Shown: positions 18,084 to 27,012, counted from the stretch's first letter. The stretch is DNA of 64,000 nucleotides from Sphingopyxis lindanitolerans (GCF_002993885.1 NZ_CM009578.1:4085435-4149434), one strand, 5' to 3'. Notes: generated from the sequence alone by a model not told the origin. Translations and numbers: made by a program.

Positions 18084-19417
18084 GTGAATTCGTGACTCGC
18101 CAGCAGGTCATTTTCGTCGATGACGACGACGCCTTGCGCGCGGCGACGGTGCAGTCGCTCGAACTCGCCGATATCGAGGTCCGCGCCTTCGCCGATGCCG
18201 AGACGGCGCTTGCCGCCATCGACGACGCCTTCAGCGGTGCGGTGGTCACCGATATCCGCATGCCGCGTCTCGACGGGCTCGAATTCTTCGCGCGCATCCG
18301 GGCGATCGACCCCGAAATCCCGGTTATCCTGATCACCGGGCACGCCGACGTGCCGATGGCGATCGGCGCGCTGAAGGACGGGGCATTCGATTTCCTGGCG
18401 AAGCCCTATGCAACCGATCACCTGATCGCGGCGGTTCGCAAGGCGCTCGAATCGCGGCGCCTGATCCTCGACAACCGGATGCTGCGCGCCGCCGCCGAAA
18501 CCAGCGTCGACAGCCCGCTGATCGGCGACAGCCCGGTGATGGCGCAACTGCGCGCGACGATCGTCCAGATCGCGCGCGCCGACATCGACGTCCTCGTCGA
18601 AGGCGAGACGGGGACGGGCAAGGAACTTGCGGCGCTGCTCCTCCATCGCAAGGGGCCGCGGTCGGGCCGCCCGTTCATCGCGGTCGATTGCGGCGCGCTT
18701 CCCGAAGGGCTCGCCGAGGTCGAACTGTTCGGCCATGATCGCGGCGCCGTCGGCTATGGTCCGATCGCGCGCGAGGGGCGGATCGAGCAGAGCCATCGCG
18801 GCACCCTGTTCCTCGACGGCATCGACAATATGCCGCTCGCGATCCAGTCGATGCTGCTTCGCGTCGTCGAGGAGCGCAAGATCCGGCCGATCGGCGCGGC
18901 CGAACCGCGTGCGGTCGACCTGCGTATCGTCGCATCATCGCGCCGCGACCTCCAGCAAGCGGTGCGCGCCGGCGAGTTTCGCGAGGATCTTTTCTATCGC
19001 CTCAACGTCGTGCGGCTGCGGATACCGCCGCTTCGCGAGCGCAAGGCCGACATCCCGCAACTTTTTGCGTCCTTCGTCGAGGAAGCGACCGGCCGGATGG
19101 GCGCACCCGACTTCACCCTCGGCGACGCCGCGCGTCGGCATCTGATCGAACATGACTGGCCGGGCAATGTCCGCGAGCTTCGCAACTTCGCCTATAGCGA
19201 GGTGTTGGGGCTCGACACCCCGGCGCTGGGCGATGGCGAAATCCCTCCGGCGCTTCCCGAACGGGTGGCGCAATTCGAGGCGCACGCGATCCGCGACGCG
19301 CTGGCGAGTGCGGGGGGCGATATCGCGGCGACGCTGGCGTTCCTGCGTATCCCGCGCAAGACGCTCTACGACAAGATCGCGCGTCACGGCATCGATCCGA
19401 AGATATATCGGGGCTGA
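18080..19417 (+). CDS. dctD: DctD-like response regulator with degenerate sigma54-activator domain
   Basis: A 445-residue protein: receiver domain (phospho-acceptor Asp58 in VVTDIRMPR), AAA+ domain and Fis-type helix-turn-helix (IAATLAFLRIPRKTLYDKI). Walker A is intact (GETGTGKE, near 175). Two key parts are altered. The GAFTGA loop that contacts sigma54 is replaced by GAVGYG at residues 222-227, and Walker B reads LFLDGID, with Gly250 in place of the usual catalytic Glu. It is therefore unlikely to activate sigma54 promoters in the classical way and may work with sigma70 or as a repressor. It is cotranscribed with dctB. Confidence 0.85.
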   Translation: MSEFVTRQQVIFVDDDDALRAATVQSLELADIEVRAFADAETALAAIDDAFSGAVVTDIRMPRLDGLEFFARIRAIDPEIPVILITGHADVPMAIGALKDGAFDFLAKPYATDHLIAAVRKALESRRLILDNRMLRAAAETSVDSPLIGDSPVMAQLRATIVQIARADIDVLVEGETGTGKELAALLLHRKGPRSGRPFIAVDCGALPEGLAEVELFGHDRGAVGYGPIAREGRIEQSHRGTLFLDGIDNMPLAIQSMLLRVVEERKIRPIGAAEPRAVDLRIVASSRRDLQQAVRAGEFREDLFYRLNVVRLRIPPLRERKADIPQLFASFVEEATGRMGAPDFTLGDAARRHLIEHDWPGNVRELRNFAYSEVLGLDTPALGDGEIPPALPERVAQFEAHAIRDALASAGGDIAATLAFLRIPRKTLYDKIARHGIDPKIYRG

Positions 19418-19670
19418 GGCGGTTCCGGCGGCGGGTGCTTAATACTGCCACGATGGTGCCGTTAAATTCTGCAAAATGGGGATTTTATTCATAATCGCCT
19501 GTCATGGTTGTCCATGCGAAGGCCAGTTCGTTGAATATGTGTTAACTATGGTTCGCAGCGCCATTGAATATTTTGCGAAATTTCGCTAATATTCGGCGCC
19601 AGTACCGATGTATGTTGAGTATGTTATGACATTGTCCCGCTCTACCGGTGCTGCTTTCAACGAGGATGGC
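19418..19670 (+). other. AT-rich intergenic region before the PilZ gene
   Basis: This stretch has noticeably lower GC than its surroundings (for example TTAAATTCTGCAAAATGGGG and ATTGAATATTTTGCGAAATT). It probably holds the PilZ-gene promoter and the end of the dct transcript. No convincing hairpin terminator and no extra gene were seen. Two in-frame ATGs at 19608 and 19626 lie near its end but lack ribosome sites. Confidence 0.4.
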
Positions 19671-20291
19671 ATGAAGAAATCGCTCCTCTCCAACGCGACG
19701 CCCCAACCGCAAACAGCGAGCGAAACCGACCGCCGCGGCGCCGACCGCTATCGCACCGTGTGGCGCATCGCGAAGGTCAAGCGCGATGGCGACGTCGGCC
19801 TGTGGCGCGTGCGCAACATGTCGGACAATGGCATGATGCTCGCCGCCGATGTGCCGATCGCGGTCGGCGAAAAGCTCGAAATCGCGCTTTCGGATGCGGT
19901 GGCCGTACGCGGCAAGGTCGTGTGGTCCGAAGGCGGTCGCTGCGGCGTCGCGTTCGACGAGGAGGTCGATGTTGCCGACGTGCTCAAGCGGCTCGCGGCC
20001 GAGCAGCGCGCGAGTGGCTATCGCCAGCCGCGTTTGCCGGTGCACACCAGCGCGCAGGCGGTGACCGACGAAGGAACGAGCGAGATCGAACTCGTCGACC
20101 TGTCGCAAAGCGGCGCGGGTTTCGTCCACGACGGCCATCTGGAGGTCGGCAAGGAACTCGACCTCGTGCTGGCGAGCGGAATCCGCCGCAAGGCGATCGT
20201 GCGCTGGTCGCGCGGGACGCGTGGCGGCCTGTGGCTGACCCAACCGCTCGACCGCGCCGACCTCGAAAGTATCCACCGCTTTCAGAATTAG
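19671..20291 (+). CDS. tandem PilZ-domain protein
   Basis: A 206-residue cytoplasmic protein with two PilZ-like halves. The first runs from RRGADRYRTVWR to NMSDNGMML (residues about 20-110), the second from RQPRLPV to DLSQSGAGFV (about 123-200). Both keep part of the Arg-rich lead and the (D/N)xSxxG turn that bind cyclic di-GMP in this family. The ATG at 19671 is preferred because GAGGA lies just before it; starts at 19608 or 19626 would add up to 21 residues. It would be a c-di-GMP receptor, perhaps for motility or surface polymers, but no effector gene is adjacent. A strong hairpin follows. Confidence 0.75.
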   Translation: MKKSLLSNATPQPQTASETDRRGADRYRTVWRIAKVKRDGDVGLWRVRNMSDNGMMLAADVPIAVGEKLEIALSDAVAVRGKVVWSEGGRCGVAFDEEVDVADVLKRLAAEQRASGYRQPRLPVHTSAQAVTDEGTSEIELVDLSQSGAGFVHDGHLEVGKELDLVLASGIRRKAIVRWSRGTRGGLWLTQPLDRADLESIHRFQN

Positions 20292-20313
20292 AGCGGGATC
20301 AAGCGTGATCGTG

Positions 20314-20331
20314 CCCCCGCTTTCGCGGGGG
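20314..20331 (+). terminator. hairpin after the PilZ gene
   Basis: CCCCCGC (20314-20320) and GCGGGGG (20325-20331) form a 7-bp GC stem with a TTTC loop, followed by AACAGGGTTTTT. It lies between the convergent PilZ and nitrobindin-like genes and could stop transcription from both sides. Confidence 0.65.
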
Positions 20332-20357
20332 AACAGGGTTTTTATTCCGAGAGGATT

Positions 20358-21002
20358 TTAAGCCGCGCCCTTCACGATTCTGGCCCAGGGGTTGAGGTCG
20401 GGTTCGGCGATCTTGGTCAGCCGGTTATGGTCGCGGTGCCGGAACGGTTCGGCCGCGCCCTTCACCATCAGCATCGTGTCGGAGACATAGCTCCACGATC
20501 CATCGTCATGAAAATCGACGGCCAATTCGTAACTGTCGGTGCGGAAGGCGAGTTCGAGGAAGGTCGTCGAGCAGATGCCATATTCGGTTTGTCCGCGTGT
20601 CGCCTTGAGGGTCAGTTGCTTCGCATCGGGCTTCGCATGCCCCGCGGCGATGGCAATCTGGCCGCGCGGGATGGCGAGGGTCTGGAGGATCAGGCCCGTC
20701 GCGGCTTCATAAAGCCAATAGCCGACCTGATCGTGGAAGGCGATGTCCTCCTCGCGTGTGTTGATGCGGACATGGTAGCGCAGGCCATAGAAAAGCTGCG
20801 GTCCGTTCGCCTGCGGGTCGATCGGCTGCATCTCGATCCGCTCGTAATATTCGCGCGTCTCGGGGCCGTCGGCCTTGGGGTTCACATCGACGCCGCGTGT
20901 TCCCTCCCAGATGCCCGCGAGCCGCCGCAGCGGACCAAGATTGGCGAGCGTGTCGGGGTCGACGTCCTCGGGTTCGGTGAAGATGTCGTCGGGTATGTCC
21001 AT
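20358..21002 (-). CDS. nitrobindin-like heme-binding beta-barrel protein
   Basis: A 214-residue protein. The LAGIWEGTRG segment near residue 30 matches the GxWxGxxxG motif of the nitrobindin/FABP-like (THAP4) family. The rest is alternating beta strands (FYGLRYHVRINT, GYWLYEAATGLILQTLAIPRG). Relatives bind ferric heme in a small barrel and react with nitric oxide or peroxynitrite. The ATG at 21002 was chosen because the protein then begins at MDIPDD with the domain at the expected distance. It follows aguB by 20 bases in the same direction and is probably cotranscribed. Its tie to polyamines is unclear. Confidence 0.7.
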   Translation of the reverse strand: MDIPDDIFTEPEDVDPDTLANLGPLRRLAGIWEGTRGVDVNPKADGPETREYYERIEMQPIDPQANGPQLFYGLRYHVRINTREEDIAFHDQVGYWLYEAATGLILQTLAIPRGQIAIAAGHAKPDAKQLTLKATRGQTEYGICSTTFLELAFRTDSYELAVDFHDDGSWSYVSDTMLMVKGAAEPFRHRDHNRLTKIAEPDLNPWARIVKGAA

Positions 21003-21022
21003 GCTGTCCCCTTTACGGCTTG

Positions 21023-21874
21023 TCAGATGTCTTCGGCCAGACGCCCATAGAGTTGCGGTCGGCGGTCGCGGAAAAAGCCCATTCCCGCGCGGTGCTTCGC
21101 GGCGCGGTCGAGGTCGATCGTCTCGACCAGGACGCCACTCTCGCTTGCGCCGAACGCCTGTGTCAGGTCGCCCCATTCGTCGGTGATGAAGCTGTGGCCA
21201 TAGAAATTGGCGTCGCCCTCGGCGCCGATCCGGTTCGCGGCGATCACCGGCATGCAGTTCGACACCGCATGCCCCTGCATCGCGCGGCGCCACATGCGGC
21301 TGGTGTCGAGGTCGGCATCATAGGGTTCGGATCCGATCGCGGTCGGATAGAAAAGCAGTTCGGCGCCCATCAGCGCCATCGCGCGCGCGCATTCGGGATA
21401 CCATTGGTCCCAGCAGACGCCGACGCCGATGCGCGTCCCGAAAATATCCCAGACCTTGAAGCCGGTGTTGCCGGGGCGGAAATAATATTTCTCTTCATAG
21501 CCGGGGCCGTCGGGAATGTGGCTCTTGCGATACGTCCCCATAATGGCGCCGTCGGGGCCGATCATCGCGAGACTGTTGTAATAATGCGGGCCGTCTTTTT
21601 CGAAAAAACTCGTCGGGATCGCGACCTTGAGCTTGGCGGCAAGCGATTGCATCGCGACGACGCTCGGATGGTCGGTGGTGGGGTGCGCGCCGGCGAACAG
21701 CGCTTCCTCCTCGACCTGGCAGAAATAGGGACCCTCGAAAAGTTCGGGCGGCAGGATGATCTGCGCGCCTTGTCCGGCGGCCTCCTCGACGAGCGCGGTG
21801 ACCGCATCGATGTTCGGTTGGGCAGGGCCGGGGAGCGCAAGCTGCAACGCGGCGACGGTGATCGTGCGGGTCAT
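21023..21874 (-). CDS. aguB: N-carbamoylputrescine amidase
   Basis: A 283-residue nitrilase-superfamily (C-N hydrolase) enzyme converting N-carbamoylputrescine to putrescine, CO2 and ammonia. The catalytic triad is visible as Glu in PPELFEGPYF, Lys in YRKSHIPDGPGYEEKYYF and Cys in GVCWDQWYPE. The EKYYF and MALMGAELLFYPTAIGSEP segments are specific to this subfamily. It lies 52 bases downstream of the agmatine deiminase gene, so both steps from agmatine to putrescine are encoded together. Start at 21874 (MTRTITVAALQ). Confidence 0.92.
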   Translation of the reverse strand: MTRTITVAALQLALPGPAQPNIDAVTALVEEAAGQGAQIILPPELFEGPYFCQVEEEALFAGAHPTTDHPSVVAMQSLAAKLKVAIPTSFFEKDGPHYYNSLAMIGPDGAIMGTYRKSHIPDGPGYEEKYYFRPGNTGFKVWDIFGTRIGVGVCWDQWYPECARAMALMGAELLFYPTAIGSEPYDADLDTSRMWRRAMQGHAVSNCMPVIAANRIGAEGDANFYGHSFITDEWGDLTQAFGASESGVLVETIDLDRAAKHRAGMGFFRDRRPQLYGRLAEDI

Positions 21875-21926
21875 GGAGCGGATATAGGCGAGGCCGCGCA
21901 TCTTGCCAGCGCAAAAGCGGCTGGCG

Positions 21927-22910
21927 CTATTTCGGAAGCTGCTGGCTCGAACAATGAAAGCTGCCGCCGCCGACGAGGATCCCGCGCGCCGACACGCCCA
22001 TGGCGCGGCGGCCGGGAAAGAGCGCGGCGAGGGCATCGACCGCGGCGGCGTCATTGGCGACGCCATAGGTCGGGACGACCACGACGCTGTTGCCGATATA
22101 GAAATTCATATAACTCGCCGCCGCAATCTCGCCATCCAGTTCGACGCGGCCGGGTGAGGGGAGGTCGATGATCTCAACCTCGCCGAATGCCGCCGCTCGC
22201 GCCCGCGCGTCGGCATAGATTTCGGCATTGGGATCATCGTCGCCCGCCGCGACCGGGATCGCGAGCCGGCCTTCGCCGACGAAGCGCGCCAGATTGTCGA
22301 CATGGCCGTCGGTGTGATCGCCGATCAGCCCCTTGCCGAGCCACAGCAGCCGTTCGATGCCGAGCGACTGGTGCAGCCGAACCGCAATATCCTCGCGCGT
22401 CAGTGTCGGATTGCGGTTGAGGTTGAGGAGGCATTCCTCGGTCGTGACGCACAGCCCGGTGCCGTCGACGTCGATGCCGCCGCCTTCGAGCACCCAGTCC
22501 TGATCGTCGACCGGAAGCCCGCCGCTGTGCGCGAGCGCGGCGCCGATTTCCCGATCCCCCGGCATGACGAATTTTTCGCCCCACCAGTTGAATTGGAAAT
22601 TGCGCGCCCGCCGCGCCGCGCCAGTGCCCGCGACGATCGGCCCGGTGTCCCGCAGCCAGATGTCGCCGAGCGGCTGGACGAATATGCGCACGCCCGCTGC
22701 GACGAGCCCGGCGGCGATGCCCGCCTGATGCTCGTCGTTGACGACCAGCCGCACCTCTTCGCCGCGGCCGCCGTCATGCACGGCGTTGGCAAAGGCGGCG
22801 ACGTCGGCGCGCGCGGCATCGATCCGGCCCGCCCATTCGGCGTCGAGGTGCGGAAAGCCGATCCACACGGCTTCGTGCGGCGCCCATTCGGCAGGCATGC
22901 GCAGCGTCAT
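21927..22910 (-). CDS. aguA: agmatine deiminase
   Basis: A 327-residue guanidino-group-modifying enzyme that converts agmatine to N-carbamoylputrescine. It begins RMPAEWAPHEAVWIGFPH, has WLRDTGPIV, HTDGHVDNLARF, and the catalytic Cys at the C-terminus in GGGSFHCSSQQLP. Length is somewhat shorter than the roughly 370 of typical AguA but all motifs are present. It is first in the operon aguA-aguB-nitrobindin-like. No agmatine-forming arginine decarboxylase is in the window. Confidence 0.92.
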   Translation of the reverse strand: MTLRMPAEWAPHEAVWIGFPHLDAEWAGRIDAARADVAAFANAVHDGGRGEEVRLVVNDEHQAGIAAGLVAAGVRIFVQPLGDIWLRDTGPIVAGTGAARRARNFQFNWWGEKFVMPGDREIGAALAHSGGLPVDDQDWVLEGGGIDVDGTGLCVTTEECLLNLNRNPTLTREDIAVRLHQSLGIERLLWLGKGLIGDHTDGHVDNLARFVGEGRLAIPVAAGDDDPNAEIYADARARAAAFGEVEIIDLPSPGRVELDGEIAAASYMNFYIGNSVVVVPTYGVANDAAAVDALAALFPGRRAMGVSARGILVGGGSFHCSSQQLPK

Positions 22911-22965
22911 TGAGCCTTGGTCCTCCGTCCGACACGCTCGTCATGGCGAGGAGCGGAGCGACGCG

Positions 22966-22997
22966 GCAATCCAGGGCGGCTGGCCGCCCTGGATTGC
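22966..22997. repeat. REP-like palindrome
   Basis: A perfect 15-bp inverted repeat with a two-base loop: GCAATCCAGGGCGGC (22966-22980) and its complement (22983-22997). The flanks (GGAGCGGAGCGACGCG and TTCGCTTCGCTCGC) extend the symmetry imperfectly. It sits between the M28 peptidase and aguA genes. It resembles a widespread intergenic palindrome of alphaproteobacteria and could also act as a terminator. Confidence 0.75.
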
Positions 22998-23024
22998 TTC
23001 GCTTCGCTCGCAATGGCGAGGTCT

Positions 23025-24710
23025 TTATTTCGCCGGGCGCGACTTGTCGCGTGCGGCGCGGAACTCGTCGCCCTTCACCCAGTTCGGCCAGGCGTCGGTC
23101 GAGGCGAGCATGCGGCCTGCGGCATAGAAGAGCTTGAGATCGGCGAGCATGCCGTCCCAATTCTTGATCGCCGCATATTCGTCGCCCGGCGCGTGGTAGC
23201 GGTTCTTCTCATAATCTTCCGCCGCCTTCTTGCCGGCTTCCTTGCCGCCGTCGACCAGATCTTCGCCGGCCCCGAAGTTGAAGAAGGGGACGCCGTGCTT
23301 GGCAAAGCTGAAATGGTCGGAGCGGTAATAGAAGCCCTTCTCGGGCGTCGGTTCGTCGACGATCGCGACCTTCGCCGCCTTGGCGATCTTTTCCAGATAG
23401 GAGTCGAGATCCGACTTGCCGCGGCCGACGACGACGATGTCCTTCGCCGGGCCGTTCGGGTTCAGCGCGTCCATATTCACGCCGCCGACCGTCTCGGCGA
23501 GCGGGAAGACCGGATTGTCGGCATAATATTGCGAGCCGAGCAGGCCCGATTCCTCGGCCGTCACCGCCAGGAAGACGACGCTGCGGTCGGGCGCCGGCGC
23601 TTTCTTATAGGCCTGCGCGAGGGTCACGAGTCCCGCGACCCCGGTCGCATTGTCGACCGCGCCGTTGCAGATATCGTCGCCGTTCACTGGCGTGCAGCGG
23701 CCGAGATGGTCCCAGTGCGCGGTATAGAGGACATATTCGTCGGGGCGCTTCGCGCCCGGCAGGACGCCGATGACGTTATGCGACATCTTCTTCGCGATCT
23801 GGTTGTCGAAGCCGAACGCCGCCTTCACGCCGGTCAGCGCCACCGCCTTGAAGCCCTTCTTGCCCGCGGCGGCGCGCAGCTTGTCGAAATCCTGGCCCGC
23901 GCTGGCGAGCAATTCCTTCGCCTTGCCGAGCTGAATCCAGCCATTCGCCGCGGTCTGGTCGGCGCCGCCATTCTTGGTCTCGGCGAGATATTGGGTGCCG
24001 GTGTTGCTGCTTTCCACGACGTTCCAGCCATAGGCGGCGGGTTCGGTGTCGTGGACGATCAGCGCCGCGGCCGCGCCCTGGCGCGCCGCTTCCTCATATT
24101 TATAGGTCCAGCGGCCATAATAGGTCATCGCGCGGCCGTTGAACTCACCCTTGGCTTCGGGGGTCTGCCAGTCGGGATCGTTGACGAGGATGATGACGGT
24201 CTTGCCCTTGACGTCGAGCCCGGCATAATCGTTCCAGCCCTTTTCGGGGGCGTTGATGCCATAGCCGACGAAGACGACGTCGCTGTCCTTGATCGCGGTC
24301 TTGGGCTGCACGCGATAGCTGAAGGCGACATAATCATCACCATAGTTCAGCGTGACCGGCGCCTTGCCGCCGGTGAAGCTCAGCGGCGTCGCGTTCTTCG
24401 CGGTGATCTCGACCAGCGGTACGTCCTGCGTCCACTTGCCGTTGTTGCCGGGCTTGAGGCCGGCTTCCTCGAACTGCTTGATCAGATAGGCGAGGGTCTT
24501 TTCCTCGCCCGCGGTGCCCGGCGCGCGGCCTTCATAGGCGTCCGACGAGAGTTCCTTCGTCACCGACTGCAACGTCTGCAGCGACAGCTCGGGGAACTGG
24601 ACGTCGGGGAGCGAAGCCGCGTCGGGGCCAGCCGCCTTGTCGGCGCCGCTGCACGCGGCAACGGAAAGAAGAACCGCGAAAGCCGCGGCAGTTCGGGGAA
24701 AACGAAGCAT
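23025..24710 (-). CDS. M28 family metallopeptidase, lipoprotein
   Basis: A 561-residue protein. The N-terminus is a lipoprotein signal (LLSVAAC, lipidated Cys near residue 20). A protease-associated domain occupies roughly residues 130-260, followed by the di-zinc aminopeptidase domain. Metal ligands and catalytic residues are visible: TAHWDHLG, GAVDNATGVAG, TAEESGLLG, NMDAL and RYHAPGDEY. It should be an envelope-anchored aminopeptidase working with two zinc ions. It stands alone between rpsD and the agmatine operon. Confidence 0.9.
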   Translation of the reverse strand: MLRFPRTAAAFAVLLSVAACSGADKAAGPDAASLPDVQFPELSLQTLQSVTKELSSDAYEGRAPGTAGEEKTLAYLIKQFEEAGLKPGNNGKWTQDVPLVEITAKNATPLSFTGGKAPVTLNYGDDYVAFSYRVQPKTAIKDSDVVFVGYGINAPEKGWNDYAGLDVKGKTVIILVNDPDWQTPEAKGEFNGRAMTYYGRWTYKYEEAARQGAAAALIVHDTEPAAYGWNVVESSNTGTQYLAETKNGGADQTAANGWIQLGKAKELLASAGQDFDKLRAAAGKKGFKAVALTGVKAAFGFDNQIAKKMSHNVIGVLPGAKRPDEYVLYTAHWDHLGRCTPVNGDDICNGAVDNATGVAGLVTLAQAYKKAPAPDRSVVFLAVTAEESGLLGSQYYADNPVFPLAETVGGVNMDALNPNGPAKDIVVVGRGKSDLDSYLEKIAKAAKVAIVDEPTPEKGFYYRSDHFSFAKHGVPFFNFGAGEDLVDGGKEAGKKAAEDYEKNRYHAPGDEYAAIKNWDGMLADLKLFYAAGRMLASTDAWPNWVKGDEFRAARDKSRPAK

Positions 24711-24775
24711 GCAATGTCCTTGAATTTCGTTTGCGACGACGGGCTTGTGCCAGCCGCGCGGCCCCGATGCAAGAA

Positions 24776-24797
24776 GGGCGGCCCTTTCGGACCGCCC
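24776..24797 (-). terminator. hairpin downstream of rpsD
   Basis: GGGCGGCCC (24776-24784) and GGACCGCCC (24789-24797) form a 9-bp stem with one mismatch and a TTTC loop, 29 bases after the rpsD stop. There is no long T-run on the minus strand, so terminator function is likely rather than certain. Confidence 0.5.
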
Positions 24798-24825
24798 CCC
24801 TGAAATCGTTTCGGTCGAAACCAGA

Positions 24826-25437
24826 TCAGCGCGAATAGAATTCGACGACTAGATTCGGCTCCATCTTCACCGGATAGGGCACTTCGTCGAGCGTGGGCAC
24901 GCGGACATAGGTCGCCTTGGTGCCGTCGATCGCCAGATATTCGGGCAGGTCACGCTCGGGCAGGCTCTGCGCTTCGGCGACCAGCGCCATTTCCTGCGCC
25001 TTCTTGCCGAGGGTGATTTCGTCACCCGGCTTCACGAGGCGGCTGGCGACGTTGCACTTCACGCCGTTGACATAGACGTGACCGTGGCTGACGAGCTGGC
25101 GCGCCGAGAAGATGGTCGGCGTGAACTTCGAGCGATAGACGACCGCGTCGAGGCGGCGTTCGAGCAGGCCGATCAGATTCTGTCCGGTGTCGCCCTTCAT
25201 GCGCGACGCTTCGAAATAATTCTTCTTGAACTGCTTTTCGGTGATGTCGCCGTAATAGCCCTTCAGCTTCTGCTTGGCGCGAAGCTGGATGCCGAAATCC
25301 GACATCTTGCCCTTGCGGCGCTGACCGTGCTGGCCGGGGCCATATTCGCGGCGGTTGACCGGGCTCTTGGGGCGACCCCAGATGTTCTCGCCCATCCGGC
25401 GGTCGAGTTTATACTTGGCGCTCTGGCGCTTCGACAT
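24826..25437 (-). CDS. rpsD: 30S ribosomal protein S4
   Basis: A 203-residue protein that binds 16S rRNA early in small-subunit assembly. It shows the family N-terminus ([14 protein letters not shown], then [20 protein letters not shown]) and the S4 RNA-binding domain ([34 protein letters not shown]). Length matches alphaproteobacterial S4. It is a single gene here, divergent from the chorismate mutase gene. Confidence 0.97.
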   Translation of the reverse strand: MSKRQSAKYKLDRRMGENIWGRPKSPVNRREYGPGQHGQRRKGKMSDFGIQLRAKQKLKGYYGDITEKQFKKNYFEASRMKGDTGQNLIGLLERRLDAVVYRSKFTPTIFSARQLVSHGHVYVNGVKCNVASRLVKPGDEITLGKKAQEMALVAEAQSLPERDLPEYLAIDGTKATYVRVPTLDEVPYPVKMEPNLVVEFYSR

Positions 25438-25649
25438 ATGTCGTCTCCAATATGCTGTGTGCCGAAGGATTTCGGCGGTTCCCGGGTCGCACCATATGGG
25501 CAGATGCCATATGCGACCGCCGCTTCACCGGGGTGCGGGGTCCATTGCGAAGGCGCGCGGTTAGACGGGGAGGCGCGGAAAGTCAAGCGCGGCGCGCGTA
25601 TCGGCGCGATGCCTCGACAGCGCGGAAAAAGCCGCTAAAGGCAGCGCAC

Positions 25650-25964
25650 ATGACCGTCGCCAAACTTCCCGAACACTGCGAAACGATGACCGAGGTCCGC
25701 GTCGGAGTCGACGAAGTCGACCGCGCGCTGGTCGCGCTGCTCGTCCGTCGCTTTGGTTATATGGACGCCGCCGCGCGCATCAAGACCGAGCGCGGCACCG
25801 TCCGCGACGAAGCGCGCAAGGCCCAGGTTCTCGACAATGTCGTGCGCGCGGCCGAAGCCGCCGGGCTGACGCCCGAACGACTTCGCGCGGTGTGGAACGA
25901 GCTGGTCGAACAGTCGATCGCGCATGAAATGATCATGTGGGACCAGATTCGCGCGAATCGCTGA
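25650..25964 (+). CDS. chorismate mutase (AroQ type)
   Basis: A 104-residue all-helical protein. VDEVDRALVALLVRRFGYMDAAARIKTERG, split by the usual helix-1/loop, carries the Arg and Lys that bind chorismate, and the last helix has ELVEQSIAHEM. It should convert chorismate to prephenate for Phe/Tyr synthesis, or act as an isochorismate-pyruvate lyase of the PchB kind, which has the same fold. The ATG at 25650 was chosen because the reading frame upstream overlaps the rpsD promoter region. A second AroQ protein is encoded at 42169-42456. Confidence 0.8.
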   Translation: MTVAKLPEHCETMTEVRVGVDEVDRALVALLVRRFGYMDAAARIKTERGTVRDEARKAQVLDNVVRAAEAAGLTPERLRAVWNELVEQSIAHEMIMWDQIRANR

Positions 25965-25974
25965 TCCGCGCGTT

Positions 25975-26229
25975 TCAGTTGGTTGTGCTGCCGTCCGGCT
26001 GGGCCTGATCGACGCGCGAGGCCTCCTTGGCCGGTGCGGCCGGCGGCGTGATCGTGCGGCATATGCGCTTGGGGATATTGCTGCCCGACATTCCAACCTT
26101 TTCGCAAACCCGCTTGGGCTTCGCGGGCTTGGCCGACTGTTCGTCGATCCCATGCGTGGGGGCGCTATCGGTGGCCGTCATGTTGGACGACGACGCCGCG
26201 AGAGCGAGAGAAAATAATGTAGCGATCAT
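25975..26229 (-). CDS. small secreted protein with two cysteines
   Basis: An 84-residue protein with a probable signal peptide (LFSLALAASS). The mature part is charged and Pro-rich and contains RVCEKVGMSGSNIPKRICRT, whose two cysteines could form a disulfide. Small proteins with this motif recur in sphingomonads as far as I recall, with no known role. It converges with the chorismate mutase gene and lies just downstream of trmJ. Confidence 0.6.
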   Translation of the reverse strand: MIATLFSLALAASSSNMTATDSAPTHGIDEQSAKPAKPKRVCEKVGMSGSNIPKRICRTITPPAAPAKEASRVDQAQPDGSTTN

Positions 26230-26259
26230 AAAAGGCCCCGAATTTGAAGATGGCGGCCC

Positions 26260-27012
26260 TTACAATCCTTTTTTCTTGCGGCCAAGGGCCGTGATGATGC
26301 CGTGCATCATTCGGATGTCATTATGCGACCAGCCCGTCTTCGTCAGGGTGGTGCGCAAGGTGCGCAGCGTCGCCGCCGTCCGGTCGGCGGGAAAGAAATA
26401 GCCCGCCGTATCGAGGTCGCGAACGAAATGCCGGATCAATTCTTCCATCTCGGCGTGCGGCGCGGGCGCGGCGATCGGCCCGTCGGGCGGGCTCGCCAGC
26501 GCGATGCCCCCCTCGGCCTCGCTCGGGGCATGTTTCGACCATTCATAGGCGAGCAGGATCACCGCCTGCGCAAGGTTGAGCGAGCTGAATTCGGGATTGA
26601 TCGGAACGGTGACGATCGCGTGGGCCAGCGCGACATCGTCGGTTTCCAGCCCCGACCGCTCGGCCCCGAAGACATAGGCCGACCGGCCCGCGCTCGCGCA
26701 GACTTCGGCCGCGGCCGCCGCGGGCGTCAGCACCGGTTTGCTCACCCCGCGCTTGCGCACGGTGGTGGCATAGATCGTCGTGCAGTCGCTAACCGCGTCG
26801 GCGAGGCTGTCAAAGACCTTGGCCTCGGCAAGCACGACATCGGCGCCCGATGCCGCCGGCCCGGCGTCGGGGTTGGGCCAGCCGTCGCGCGGGGCGACGA
26901 GGCGGAGTTCGGTGAGCCCGAAATTGAGCATCGCGCGCGCCGCCTTGCCGATATTCTCGCCAAGCTGCGGGCGGACAAGCACGATGATCGGGGGCGGGGC
27001 GGCCGCTTTCAT
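26260..27012 (-). CDS. trmJ: tRNA (Cm32/Um32) methyltransferase TrmJ
   Basis: A 250-residue SPOUT-class methyltransferase that 2'-O-methylates position 32 in the anticodon loop. It begins [22 protein letters not shown], includes [17 protein letters not shown] and the knot motif [24 protein letters not shown]-terminal helical extension (residues about 165-250) is characteristic of TrmJ. It overlaps nrdR by ATGA (27009-27012). Confidence 0.9.
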   Translation of the reverse strand: MKAAAPPPIIVLVRPQLGENIGKAARAMLNFGLTELRLVAPRDGWPNPDAGPAASGADVVLAEAKVFDSLADAVSDCTTIYATTVRKRGVSKPVLTPAAAAAEVCASAGRSAYVFGAERSGLETDDVALAHAIVTVPINPEFSSLNLAQAVILLAYEWSKHAPSEAEGGIALASPPDGPIAAPAPHAEMEELIRHFVRDLDTAGYFFPADRTAATLRTLRTTLTKTGWSHNDIRMMHGIITALGRKKKGL

